A stretch of DNA of 64,000 bases from Methylobacterium aquaticum (GTDB lineage: Bacteria > Pseudomonadota > Alphaproteobacteria > Rhizobiales > Beijerinckiaceae), in the NCBI RefSeq assembly GCF_016804325.1, contig NZ_CP043627.1, positions 3,547,001 to 3,611,000 on the forward strand, given 5' to 3'. A model generated the notes under the pieces. It had not been told where the DNA came from. It was given only the letters and a program-made list of their open reading frames with translations, and made no database searches. Position 1 is the first letter of the stretch, and each line of letters starts with the position of its first letter. Positions 53,641-62,267 of the stretch are shown one piece after another. Position numbers and translations under genes: made by a program.

Positions 53641-54858
53641 GTGACGAACGTTGCCGCCTTGGCGTTTCATCGTGCGCGAACCGCCGAGCACGTCACCGCG
53701 CGCCTGTCGGCGGACGATCTGGCGAGGGCCGTGGAGGTGCTGTTCCGGCGCTTGCGGCTCGCGGTGATCCATGCCGGCGAAAAGAACCGGGACGGTGCGG
53801 TGCTGCACCCTGCCGCCAACCACCGCTCCTGGAAGAGCTACGAGCCGGTGGCGCGCGACATCGCCGCGGCGCTGACGCGGCTGGGGCTCCGGGAGGAGGT
53901 CGCGGTGCTGCCCGACGATCTCGGCCTCGCCGGTGCGCTCGCGTCCGGCCGCTCCCACATGGCCTGGCTCAATACCGCCGGCGTCCAGGGGCGGGCGGCG
54001 ATGGCGCATGCCCCCGGGATGCTCGAACTGTGCGGGCTGCCCTATGTCGGCCACGATCCCCTGGTGGCGGCGCTCCTCGACGACAAGCACCGCTTCAAGC
54101 GCCAGCTCGCCGCCGCCGGGATCCCGACGGCGCCGTCCCTGCTGGTGCGTCCGGATCCGGACGGCCTGCGCCCGATGGCGGACCGTGCCTTCGCGCGCCG
54201 TTTCGCGCGGACCTTCGGCCGGCATCGCGGCCCGTTCGTGGTCAAGCCGGTCTCGGGGCGGGCCTCCCTGAACGTGACCTATGTCGAGAGCGTTCCGGAG
54301 CTGCGCGAGGCGGTCGCCGCCGTGCATGCGGCGACGCACGGGGCTGTGCTGATCGAGCCCTATCTCGGCGGCGCGGAATATTGCGTGGCGGTCGCCGGCC
54401 GGGTGGTCGTGTCGGGCGGGCGCCTGTCGCGGCGGGACGACCCGTTCGTGTTCTCGGCACTGGAGCGGGTGCTGGAGCCCGGCGAGACCATCTTCACCTC
54501 GATGGACCTGCGCCCGATCACCGGGGAGCGCGCCCGCCTGCTCTGCCCGGACCGGGATCGCGAGGTCTTGAGCACCCTCGACGGGATCGCCCGTGCAGTG
54601 GCGGACGAGTTCGCCCTCGAAGCCCTGGTGCGGCTCGATCTGCGAAGCGACGCCGAGGGCCGCCTCTTCGTTCTGGAGGCGAACCCGAAGCCGGACCTGA
54701 AGGCCCCCTCCCCCGGCGTGACCAGCCTGGTCTCCATGGGTCTTGCCCAGCACGGCATGACCTACGACGACCTGATCCTGTCGCTGCTCGCCGGCCGGGT
54801 CGGCCAGCTCCTGGACGGCGGCCATCCGGTGATAGGACGCCTCGCCGGCCTCGCCTGA
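53641..54858 (+). CDS. ATP-grasp ligase (D-Ala-D-Ala ligase-like)
   Basis: The protein has 405 residues. The second half is an ATP-grasp domain: ATP-binding strand GPFVVKPVSGRASLNV (Lys about 201), LIEPYLGGAEYCVAVAG, and the Mg-binding ExN in VLEANPKPDLKAP (about 344-348). The N-terminal part resembles the D-Ala-D-Ala ligase N-domain, with LAVIHAGEKNRDGAV and GLPYVGHDPLVAALLDDKHRFK. It should join a carboxylate to an amine using ATP. Since it is the first gene before an HlyD/ABC-C39 export set, it may modify the exported product or a partner molecule. AAGGAG precedes the GTG start. Confidence 0.85.
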   Translation: MTNVAALAFHRARTAEHVTARLSADDLARAVEVLFRRLRLAVIHAGEKNRDGAVLHPAANHRSWKSYEPVARDIAAALTRLGLREEVAVLPDDLGLAGALASGRSHMAWLNTAGVQGRAAMAHAPGMLELCGLPYVGHDPLVAALLDDKHRFKRQLAAAGIPTAPSLLVRPDPDGLRPMADRAFARRFARTFGRHRGPFVVKPVSGRASLNVTYVESVPELREAVAAVHAATHGAVLIEPYLGGAEYCVAVAGRVVVSGGRLSRRDDPFVFSALERVLEPGETIFTSMDLRPITGERARLLCPDRDREVLSTLDGIARAVADEFALEALVRLDLRSDAEGRLFVLEANPKPDLKAPSPGVTSLVSMGLAQHGMTYDDLILSLLAGRVGQLLDGGHPVIGRLAGLA

Positions 54859-54934
54859 CGGCTGGCCACCCCTCTCCTCCTTCCCTGGCGCCGGTGGACC
54901 GGACGCCGTCCTCAGGCCGGACACGGGACGCGCC

Positions 54935-56203
54935 ATGTCGATCACCCTCTTCCGCCCCCAGGCGCTGCGCGCGCACAGCCGCATCGACTCCCTTCAGGGG
55001 GCGATGCACGTCACCACCAGCATGACCCGGCACGCCCTCCTGGCCGTGGTCGGCCTGACGGTCGTGGCGGTGGTGTGGAGCGGCTTCGTCCACGTCCCGG
55101 TGCGGGTCGACGGCAATGGCGTCTTCCTCGATTCCTCCGGCGAGCTGCTGCAGCCGGTGCGCTCGCCGATGGACGGCATCGTCGAGGCGGTGCTGGTCCA
55201 CGAAGGCGATTACGTCAGCGTCGGCCAAGTGGTGGCGCGGATGCGCCTGCCGGAGCGGCTCAACACGCTGAGCAAGAGCGAGCGCGACCTCGATTCCCTG
55301 AAGCGGAAATACCGCGAGACCGAAGCCCTGCTGGCGGCCGAGCAGACCTCCGAGGTCAAGACCCGGGCCGAGCGCCGCAAGGCCCTGACCGGCCGGATCG
55401 AGAACCTGGAGAAGCGCCTCGCCTGGCAGCGCGACCTGGAGCAGGCGCAGATCAAGCTGCTCGAACTCGGCGTCACCACCCGCAGCCGGGTCTACGAGGT
55501 CAAGGCGGCGACCCAGCAGGCCGCCGAGCAGCTGGCCGGCGCCCGCACCGAACTCTACGCCCTCGAGGCCGAGCCGCAGGCAACGGCGGGGCGGCATGAG
55601 CGCGAGCGCCTCGCCCTGAACTTCCAGATCGAGCAGCTGACCTCGGAGATCACCGCGCTGAAGGCCGAGATCGCCCGGGGTGCCGAGCTTCGCAGCCCGG
55701 TGAGCGGCACGGTCGCCGAACTGTCGGCGGAGCGCAACGGCCTCGTCACAGCGAGCGCACCGGTGCTGAGCGTGATCCCGGCCACCGCCAGCGGCAAGAT
55801 CGAGGCGGTCACCTACGTGTCGATGTCGGACGGCAAGCTGGTCCAAGTCGGCGACGAGGTTCAGATCCGGCCCTCCTCCCTGCCGAGCCGCGAGCAGGGC
55901 CGGGTGCGCGGCACCGTGATGGAGGTGTCGGAGGCCCCGATCACCGACCGGGCGCTCACCCGCATCCTCGGCAACGCGGCGCTCGTCCAGCAGGCCACCG
56001 GCGGCGGCGCGCCCTTCGCAGTCCGCATCGCGCTCCACCGCGACCCGAGCACGCCCTCGGGCTATGCCTGGACCTCGGGCGAGGGGCCGGACATGCGCCT
56101 GACCCCCGGCACCCCGACGAGCAGCCGCATCACCATCGAGCGCGAGACCCTGCTGTCGCTGGCCGTCCCCGCCCTGCGCAAGCTGTTCGGGGCAAGCGAA
56201 TGA
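54935..56203 (+). CDS. HlyD-family adaptor of an NHLM-type export system
   Basis: The 422-residue protein has one membrane helix (about residues 33-50), a biotinyl-lipoyl-like half before and after a coiled-coil hairpin (about 105-235; SKSERDLDSLKRKYRETEAL, ELGVTTRSRVYEVKAATQQA), and RSPMDGIVEAVLVHEGDYVSVGQ, as in HlyD/NHLP secretion proteins. It should link the inner-membrane ABC exporter to the periplasm or an outer-membrane channel. The next gene is the C39 exporter, 40 bp downstream. Confidence 0.88.
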   Translation: MSITLFRPQALRAHSRIDSLQGAMHVTTSMTRHALLAVVGLTVVAVVWSGFVHVPVRVDGNGVFLDSSGELLQPVRSPMDGIVEAVLVHEGDYVSVGQVVARMRLPERLNTLSKSERDLDSLKRKYRETEALLAAEQTSEVKTRAERRKALTGRIENLEKRLAWQRDLEQAQIKLLELGVTTRSRVYEVKAATQQAAEQLAGARTELYALEAEPQATAGRHERERLALNFQIEQLTSEITALKAEIARGAELRSPVSGTVAELSAERNGLVTASAPVLSVIPATASGKIEAVTYVSMSDGKLVQVGDEVQIRPSSLPSREQGRVRGTVMEVSEAPITDRALTRILGNAALVQQATGGGAPFAVRIALHRDPSTPSGYAWTSGEGPDMRLTPGTPTSSRITIERETLLSLAVPALRKLFGASE

Positions 56204-56243
56204 TCGGCGCTCCGGCTCCCACTCTCCCACCCGGACGGATGTG

Positions 56244-58439
56244 ATGTTGCGCGCGCTGCTGCATCGGAGGCGGACCCCGTTGTTCCTCCAGATGGAGGCC
56301 ACGGAATGCGGGGCGGCCAGCCTCGCCATGGTGCTCGCCGCCCATGGCCGCTGGATCACCCTCGAGGAGGCGCGCGAGCGCTGCGGCACCTCCCGCGACG
56401 GCGTCGACGCCCACGGCCTGATCGAGGCGGCGCGCAGCTACGGCCTCGTCGCCCTGGCCTTCCGGCGCGAGCCGGCCGACCTCGCGGCCCTGCCGATGCC
56501 GCAGATCCTCCACTGGTGCTTCAACCACTTCGTGGTGCTGGAGGCGGTGTCCGGCGGGCGCTACCACATCGTCGATCCGGCCCAGGGACGGCGCGCGGTC
56601 GAGGCGTCGGAGTTCGGCGAGTGCTTCACCGGCCTCACCCTGGCGATGGAGCCGGGGGACGAGTTCGCGACCGGCGGCCGGCCGCCCTCCGCCTTCGCCA
56701 CGCTGGTCGGCGAGGCGCTGCATTCCCGCGATGCCCTCGTGGTCAGCCTCGTGACCGGGATCCTGGCGGTGATCCCGGGGCTGGCCCTCACCGGTGCGGT
56801 CAGCACCCTCATCAACCACGTGCTCGCCGCCCACCAGGCCGCCTGGGCGCCGGCCCTGGTCCTGGTGTTCTTGGGCGTCGCGCTGGCGCAGGCGGGCATC
56901 TCCTTCCTGTCGGCCTGGACCGTCGCCGGCTGGAAGATCAAGATCGGCGCGGTCTCGGCGCTACGGGGCTTTGCCCATGCCCTGACCCTGCCGCTCGCCT
57001 ATTACGCCCAGCGCAGCGCCGGCGAGGTGGTGTCGCGCATCCGCATCGGCTCGGATCTCGGCGGCACCATCGCGGGGCCGCTCGCCAACATGATCCCGCA
57101 GGTCGTGCTGGTCGTCGCCTACCTGGCGGTGATCTCGCTCTACGACCCCGTCATCATGCTGGCGGCGGTGGCGGCGGCAGGGACGAGCCTTGCGGTGCTG
57201 ACCCTCGTGGCGCGCCGCCTCGCCGACCGGACCCGCGAGCACCAGCTCGCCGAGGGCCGGGCCGCCGGCATCGGCACCGCCGGCATGGCGAACCTGTCGA
57301 CCTACGTCATGCTCGGCCGCGAGGACCTGCTTCTCTCGCGCTGGACCGCCGCCGAGGACGCCGCCATCGCCACCGAGCAGCGCCTCGGACTCCTGCGGAT
57401 CGTCTCGTCGCTCGGACCCGTGGCGTCGGGCCTCGTCCTCACCGGCGTGGTGCTGGTGGTCTGCGCCGTGCGGGCGATCGACGGCACCTTGTCGCTCGGC
57501 GACCTCGTGGCCACCCAGATGCTGGCGGGGCTCCTCAACAAGCCGCTCAACGCGCTGACGGCGGGCCTCTGCACCGTGCAGGAGGCGGCCGGCGCCCTGA
57601 TGCGGCTGTCCGACCTGGAGGACCATGGCTGCGCCGCCGCCTTCGACGGACGCGAACGGGGCCCGGTGAGCGATGGCGACGGCCGCCTGACCCTGCAGGG
57701 GGTCGGCTACGCGCACAGCCCCGGCCGGCCGCTCCTCTCGGGAATGGACCTCGCCCTGGCGCCCGGCCGGCTCGTCGCGATCGTCGGGCCCTCCGGCGCC
57801 GGCAAGTCGACCCTGGCGCGGCTGATGGCGGGCCTCGTCGACCCGAGCGAGGGGGTCGTCGCCCTTGACGGCGTACCCCTCGCCGATTGGCCGCACCGCG
57901 TGCTGCGCCGACGGCTGGTCTATGTCGGGCAGGCGCCGTCGAGCTTCACCGGCAGCATCGCCGACAACGTCCAGCTCTGGGATCCAAGTATCCCTCCCGA
58001 GACGGTACTGAGGTCGGTCGCCCGCACTGGCCTGACGGAGGCCGTGACGAAGCGTCCCGGCGGCCTGCTCACCCGGATCGTCGGCGGCGAGACCGGCCTG
58101 AGCGGCGGCGAGATGCAGCGCCTGGCGCTTGCCCGGGCGATCGCCCGCGACCCCGCGGTGATCGTCCTCGACGAGACGACGAGCGCCCTCGACCCGGCCG
58201 CCGAGGAGGAGGTGCTGGAGATGCTGCGGGCCTCCGGGGCCGCCATCGTGATCGTGACGCATCGGGCCGGTACCGCCCTGCGCTGCGACGAGGCGATCCT
58301 CGTCGGAGGCGGCGGCATTGCCGAGCGCGGCCCCCCGTCCCGGTTCTTCGCCGCGCCTGCCACGCAGCCGCCCGCCGGGCTCCCCGCCCTTCCCGCCGCC
58401 GGCTGCCCGGCGCCCGCTCCCCTGCTGGATGTCGCCTGA
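56244..58439 (+). CDS. ABC exporter with N-terminal C39 peptidase (NHLM-type)
   Basis: The 731-residue protein starts with a C39 bacteriocin-processing peptidase. Catalytic Cys is in EATECGAASLAMVL (Cys about 22), His in WCFNHFVVLEA (about 95) and Asp in HIVDPAQGRR (about 110), so the protease appears intact. It is followed by six membrane helices (about 165-440) and an ATPase domain with Walker A GPSGAGKST (about 513), signature GLSGGEMQRLALARA (about 618) and Walker B VIVLDETTSALD. Such proteins cut the leader after Gly-Gly and push the cargo out. It is coupled to the second ABC gene by a TGATG overlap. ATG 56244 is preferred over GTG 56241. Confidence 0.9.
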   Translation: MLRALLHRRRTPLFLQMEATECGAASLAMVLAAHGRWITLEEARERCGTSRDGVDAHGLIEAARSYGLVALAFRREPADLAALPMPQILHWCFNHFVVLEAVSGGRYHIVDPAQGRRAVEASEFGECFTGLTLAMEPGDEFATGGRPPSAFATLVGEALHSRDALVVSLVTGILAVIPGLALTGAVSTLINHVLAAHQAAWAPALVLVFLGVALAQAGISFLSAWTVAGWKIKIGAVSALRGFAHALTLPLAYYAQRSAGEVVSRIRIGSDLGGTIAGPLANMIPQVVLVVAYLAVISLYDPVIMLAAVAAAGTSLAVLTLVARRLADRTREHQLAEGRAAGIGTAGMANLSTYVMLGREDLLLSRWTAAEDAAIATEQRLGLLRIVSSLGPVASGLVLTGVVLVVCAVRAIDGTLSLGDLVATQMLAGLLNKPLNALTAGLCTVQEAAGALMRLSDLEDHGCAAAFDGRERGPVSDGDGRLTLQGVGYAHSPGRPLLSGMDLALAPGRLVAIVGPSGAGKSTLARLMAGLVDPSEGVVALDGVPLADWPHRVLRRRLVYVGQAPSSFTGSIADNVQLWDPSIPPETVLRSVARTGLTEAVTKRPGGLLTRIVGGETGLSGGEMQRLALARAIARDPAVIVLDETTSALDPAAEEEVLEMLRASGAAIVIVTHRAGTALRCDEAILVGGGGIAERGPPSRFFAAPATQPPAGLPALPAAGCPAPAPLLDVA

Positions 58440-60700
58440 TGTCGCGCGCCGCCACAGCCGCCGAACGCGAACCCGCCTCGCCGCAGGCCGATCCCGACAA
58501 CGCTGCCATTGAGGCGGTGCTCGGCCGGGTCGAGACGATGCTCGATCCCGCCACCGGCGGCGGCTTCGCGGCCTCCGAGGCGCCGCTCAATGCCGCGATC
58601 CGGGCGGTCGCGACGGTGTTCGGCATCAAGCCCGATGCCGGTGCGGCCCGGGGTCCCGGCGAGAGCCTGGACGAGGCGGTACCCCGCGTCGCCCGAGCCT
58701 CGGGTCTCATCGCCCGGGCGGTGGTGCTCGAACCCGGCTGGCAGCGCCGGCACGCCCTGCCGCTCATCGCCGAGCGCCCGGAGGACGCCGCGCCGCTCGC
58801 CCTCATCCCGTCCGGCTCGGCCTGGCGGATGGTCGACGGGCTGAGCCCCGGCCGGCCCCGGCGCTTTTCCTCCGGGTATACCTCGCTGCGCCGCGGCTGG
58901 GTGCTGAGCCCGGCCCTGCCGGACCGGGCGATCACCGTCCGCGACCTGTTGGCCTATGGTCTGCGCACCAAGACCCGCGACCTCGCCGCCTTCGCGGCGA
59001 TGACCTTCCTGTCCGGCCTGATCCTGTCGCTCCTGCCGCTCGCCAACTTCGCCGTCACCGACATCGTGATCCCGGGCCACGATCTCGGCCTGCTCAACCA
59101 CGTCGCCGTGATGCTGCTCGGGCTGGTGCTCGCCACGATGGTGACGCGGCTCGCCGCCGGGGTGAGCCAGCTGCGCATCGACGGCCGTACCGGCCTGATG
59201 CTGCGCACCGCGGCGATCGACCGGATCATCCGCTATGCCCGGGTCCAGCCGCCCGGCAAGGTGCCGCCGCCGGCCGCCGCGACGCTGATCACCCATTGCG
59301 TCGAGACCTGGCACCGCAGCACCTGGAAGATCGGCCTGACCCTGGCCGGAGGCTTCCTGGTCGCCTTGCCGAGCCTCGGCCTTCTGATGCGGACGGCGCC
59401 GCTCGCCGGCGCGCTCTGCCTCGCCTGCATGATCGCAGCCGTGGCGCTCGCGGCGGGAATCGCGCGCAGGCAGGTCGCCACCTTGTTCTCCGGCCCGTGC
59501 TCGCCGACGAGCTGGATCTCGCTCTCTCACGAGGCCCTGTCCCAGGTCGAGACCGTACGGGCGATGGGGGCGGAGCTGCGCTTCCTGCGCCTCTTCGCCG
59601 AGAGCTTCCTCGGCCTCAAGGAGCGCTTTCTCGCCTCCGACCGCTTCGGCAGCACCCTGCACGCCCTCGAATCCGCCCTGGAGGCCCTGCTGATCACCAT
59701 CGGGGTCGCCGCAACGCTGCTGCTGCACAAGAACCTGCCGGCCCAGGACGGCGTGGTGTTCGCCACCGCCCTGATGACCGTGACCGGCGTCGCCGTCAGC
59801 CTGGTCCACGCCTTGCTGCAGGCGAGCATGCTCGGCCTCCAGAAGCGGATGATCCAGCCGCTCCTCGATGGCGTGCCGTCGCCCGAGCGGACCGGCGCCC
59901 GGCCCGAGCGCATCACCGGTGCGGTCGAGATCGCCGACGCGGTGGTGCGCCGTGCCCCCGGGGCCCGGCCGATCCTGAACGGCGTGTCGCTGCAGGTCGC
60001 GCCGGGGGAGCATGTCGGCATCGTCGGCGCCTCGGGCTCGGGCAAGACCACCCTGCTCAAGGTGCTGCTCGGCCTCGAAACCCTCGAATCCGGGACGGTG
60101 AAATACGACGGCGTCGACCTGTCGCTCCTCGACGCTGCGGCGATCCGGCGGCAGATCGGCATCGTCGGCCAGTCGGGGCGTCTCCTCCCCGGCACCCTGT
60201 TCGAGAATGTCAGCGCCGGCCTGCCCCTGACCGAAGAGGAGGCCTGGGCCGCCCTGCGCGCCGCCGCGCTCGAGGAGGATGTTCACGCTCTTCCGCTCGG
60301 CCTCTCGACGCCGATCGGCGATGCCGAGCCGGTCCTGTCCGGCGGGCAGATCCAACGGGTGCTGGTTGCCCGCGCCATCGCCCACCGGCCCCGCCTCGTG
60401 GTACTCGACGAGGCCACGAGCGCGCTGGATCCCGCCGCCGAGGTCCACGTGGCGGCCTCGATCGACGGTCTCGACGCGGCCATCGTCACCGTGGCCCACC
60501 GCCTCGACACGGTGCGGGCCTGCGATCGGATCTACGTGTTGCATGAGGGCCGGGTGGCGGCTTGCGGCACCTTCGCGGAACTGGCTGCCGCCGACGGCGT
60601 GCTGAGCGACTTCCTGGCCGCCGAGCGACGGGCGGGGTCCGCGGGCCATCCCGTCCACGACAGCCTGCGACGGCTCCAGCGCGATCTGATCGATGCGTGA
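58439..60700 (+). CDS. Second ABC transporter protein of the NHLM-type export system
   Basis: The protein has 753 residues. A large cytoplasmic N-terminal domain (about residues 1-175; VVLEPGWQRRHALPLIAERP, FSSGYTSLRRGW) is typical of the second NHLM ABC subunit and is not a C39 protease. It is followed by a six-helix membrane domain and an ATPase with Walker A VGASGSGKTTLLK (about 527), signature LSGGQIQRVLVARAIA (about 633), Walker B LVVLDEATSALD and switch VAHRLDT. It probably forms a heterodimer with the C39 exporter. The start overlaps the preceding stop. Confidence 0.9.
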   Translation: MSRAATAAEREPASPQADPDNAAIEAVLGRVETMLDPATGGGFAASEAPLNAAIRAVATVFGIKPDAGAARGPGESLDEAVPRVARASGLIARAVVLEPGWQRRHALPLIAERPEDAAPLALIPSGSAWRMVDGLSPGRPRRFSSGYTSLRRGWVLSPALPDRAITVRDLLAYGLRTKTRDLAAFAAMTFLSGLILSLLPLANFAVTDIVIPGHDLGLLNHVAVMLLGLVLATMVTRLAAGVSQLRIDGRTGLMLRTAAIDRIIRYARVQPPGKVPPPAAATLITHCVETWHRSTWKIGLTLAGGFLVALPSLGLLMRTAPLAGALCLACMIAAVALAAGIARRQVATLFSGPCSPTSWISLSHEALSQVETVRAMGAELRFLRLFAESFLGLKERFLASDRFGSTLHALESALEALLITIGVAATLLLHKNLPAQDGVVFATALMTVTGVAVSLVHALLQASMLGLQKRMIQPLLDGVPSPERTGARPERITGAVEIADAVVRRAPGARPILNGVSLQVAPGEHVGIVGASGSGKTTLLKVLLGLETLESGTVKYDGVDLSLLDAAAIRRQIGIVGQSGRLLPGTLFENVSAGLPLTEEEAWAALRAAALEEDVHALPLGLSTPIGDAEPVLSGGQIQRVLVARAIAHRPRLVVLDEATSALDPAAEVHVAASIDGLDAAIVTVAHRLDTVRACDRIYVLHEGRVAACGTFAELAAADGVLSDFLAAERRAGSAGHPVHDSLRRLQRDLIDA

Positions 60701-61153
60701 GGGCATGGGCGCGGGCGGACGGACCTCCACAGGCATCACCGCTGGAGCAGCGCCCGATCCCGTTGGCCTCGGATGCTGCCCCGGGTCATCGATCTTGCCG
60801 CATGTTCTGCGACGAACCGATAGCCGCTTCGCGGGGAAATGCCGCAACGGATCTTCGCGATTTCACACGCCCCACAAGTGATCGCCAGGATTGCAATGAC
60901 TCCCGATACGCGGCCAGCCATATACTGCCCCGTAGTTGCAGAAGAGCGGTAGATGCGCGACCGAGTGGAAACACTCTTCGGCACATTTTTGGGCATTTCG
61001 AAGGCTCCATCGGCGCAACTCCCGAACCGGACGAAACTTTTCGTCAATCCTGATCTTCATTTTAATAGACCGGTAACTCATTGCCTTAGGGCATGGATAA
61101 GTTCCACGCCGTACTGTCTCCTCATCGCGACCATAGGGGGCGGGGACGAGGAC
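60701..61153. other. Intergenic region before the putative cargo gene
   Basis: The 453-bp gap between the second ABC gene and the Gly/Ala-rich protein gene. It has two AT-richer stretches (about 60885-60930 with TATACT at 60921-60926, and 61030-61090), which suggests that the cargo gene has its own promoter. No ORF in it is convincing. Confidence 0.4.
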
Positions 61154-62236
61154 ATGGCTCGGAATCAGGCACTGAAGAAGCTGGCGCAATTCGACGACGC
61201 GATCACCGGCGACGTGCTGAAGCGGATCTCCGGTGGCGCGGCGCAGGCCAAGACGGAGCAGGGCAGCGGCTCGGTCATGGCCATGGCGGCGGTCGCCGAC
61301 AGCGCCGGCGGATCGGCCCAGGTCTCGGTCGGCGGCCAAGCCGTGAAGGTCGGCGGCGGCGCGTCCGGTGGCGCCTCGGCCCAGGCCGGTGCCGAGATCA
61401 CCTCGGGCGGCGGCCAGTACGGCGTCAGCGCCGGGGTCTCGGCCACGGCCGGCGGCGAGGTTCACGGCTCGGCCGGCCCGGCCAGCGCCTCGCTCGGCGG
61501 CTCGGTCACCGTGACGGCGGGGGCGAGCGCCGAGGTCCACCACACCGCGACCGAGACCGGCGCCTCGGCGAGCATCGGTGCCAGCATGGAGGCCAACGCC
61601 AACGCCTCCGGATCCCTGAGCGCCGGCGGGGCCTCGGCCACGGTGGGGGGCGAGGTCACCGTGAAGGTCGGCACGATCGCCTCCGGCAGCGCCGACATCC
61701 AGCACGGCAACGGTGCCTACGGCGCCGCCGCGAACGGCGACGCCTATGCGGGCTACGGAGTCGATGCCGGCTATACCCAGGGCGCCGCGATCAAGGGCGT
61801 CGGCTCGGGCCAGGCCGGCATGGGCGGCACGGTGGGGGTGATCGCGGGTGCGGGCGGCTCGGGCAATGCCGGCTACGACCACGGCACGGTTTCTGTCGGC
61901 GTCAGCGGCGACGTGGCGGCGCTGGTCGGCGTGAAGGTCGACATGAATGCAAGTCTCAACGTCGCCCCGGAGGTCAAGCTCGGCGAGCAGGCCGTGAAGG
62001 CGGCCGCTCCCGCGGTGTCCGACGCCGCCGTGAAGGTGGCGGATGCCGGCACCAAGGTCGCCGGCGACGTCAAGGCTACGACCGATAAGGCCGCCGCCGA
62101 CACCAAGGCTGCCGCCGACAAGGCGGCGGCGGAGGCAAAGGCTGCGAGCGACGCCGCCAAGGCTGCCGCCGACAAGGCCGCCTCGGAGGCAAACAAGGCC
62201 GTGAAATCGGTGAAGAAGGCCTTCAAGAAGTGGTAG
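61154..62236 (+). CDS. Gly/Ala-rich 360-residue protein with a double-glycine leader, probable cargo of the export system
   Basis: Residues 1-28 form a leader whose end, ITGDVLKRISGG, matches the double-glycine consensus LSxxELxxIxGG. Ile is at -12, Thr at -11, Leu at -7, Ile at -4, and Gly-Gly at -2/-1. The mature part (332 residues) has three sections. A Gly/Ala/Ser/Val-rich, beta-repeat-like region spans 29-280 (GGSVTVTAGASAEVHH, GGEVTVKVGTIASGSADI). A short link follows. The C-terminus is a Lys/Ala-rich amphipathic helix of about 75 residues ending VKSVKKAFKKW. I see no cysteine. RBS GGGGACGAGG precedes the ATG. The protein is far larger than usual leader-peptide substrates. Function could be a bacteriocin, matrix protein or adhesin. 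Confidence 0.8.
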   Translation: MARNQALKKLAQFDDAITGDVLKRISGGAAQAKTEQGSGSVMAMAAVADSAGGSAQVSVGGQAVKVGGGASGGASAQAGAEITSGGGQYGVSAGVSATAGGEVHGSAGPASASLGGSVTVTAGASAEVHHTATETGASASIGASMEANANASGSLSAGGASATVGGEVTVKVGTIASGSADIQHGNGAYGAAANGDAYAGYGVDAGYTQGAAIKGVGSGQAGMGGTVGVIAGAGGSGNAGYDHGTVSVGVSGDVAALVGVKVDMNASLNVAPEVKLGEQAVKAAAPAVSDAAVKVADAGTKVAGDVKATTDKAAADTKAAADKAAAEAKAASDAAKAAADKAASEANKAVKSVKKAFKKW

Positions 62237-62250
62237 GGCGCTGAGGAGCG

Positions 62251-62267
62251 GGCCGGCTCAACCGGCC
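62251..62267. terminator. Hairpin between convergent genes
   Basis: GGCCGG and CCGGCC flank CTCAA at 62251-62267, in the 21-bp gap and the last codons of the convergent gene pair. It could act as a bidirectional terminator, though no T-run follows. Confidence 0.35.

Noticed and set aside
53604..55025. A 473-codon plus-strand frame overlapping the ATP-grasp gene
   Set aside because: The ATP-grasp frame carries all motifs; this one is Arg/Pro-rich nonsense in a neighbouring frame.
57920..60847. A 975-codon open frame on the minus strand opposite the export ABC genes
   Set aside because: It is antisense to two well-supported ABC genes; the composition is typical of a shadow frame.
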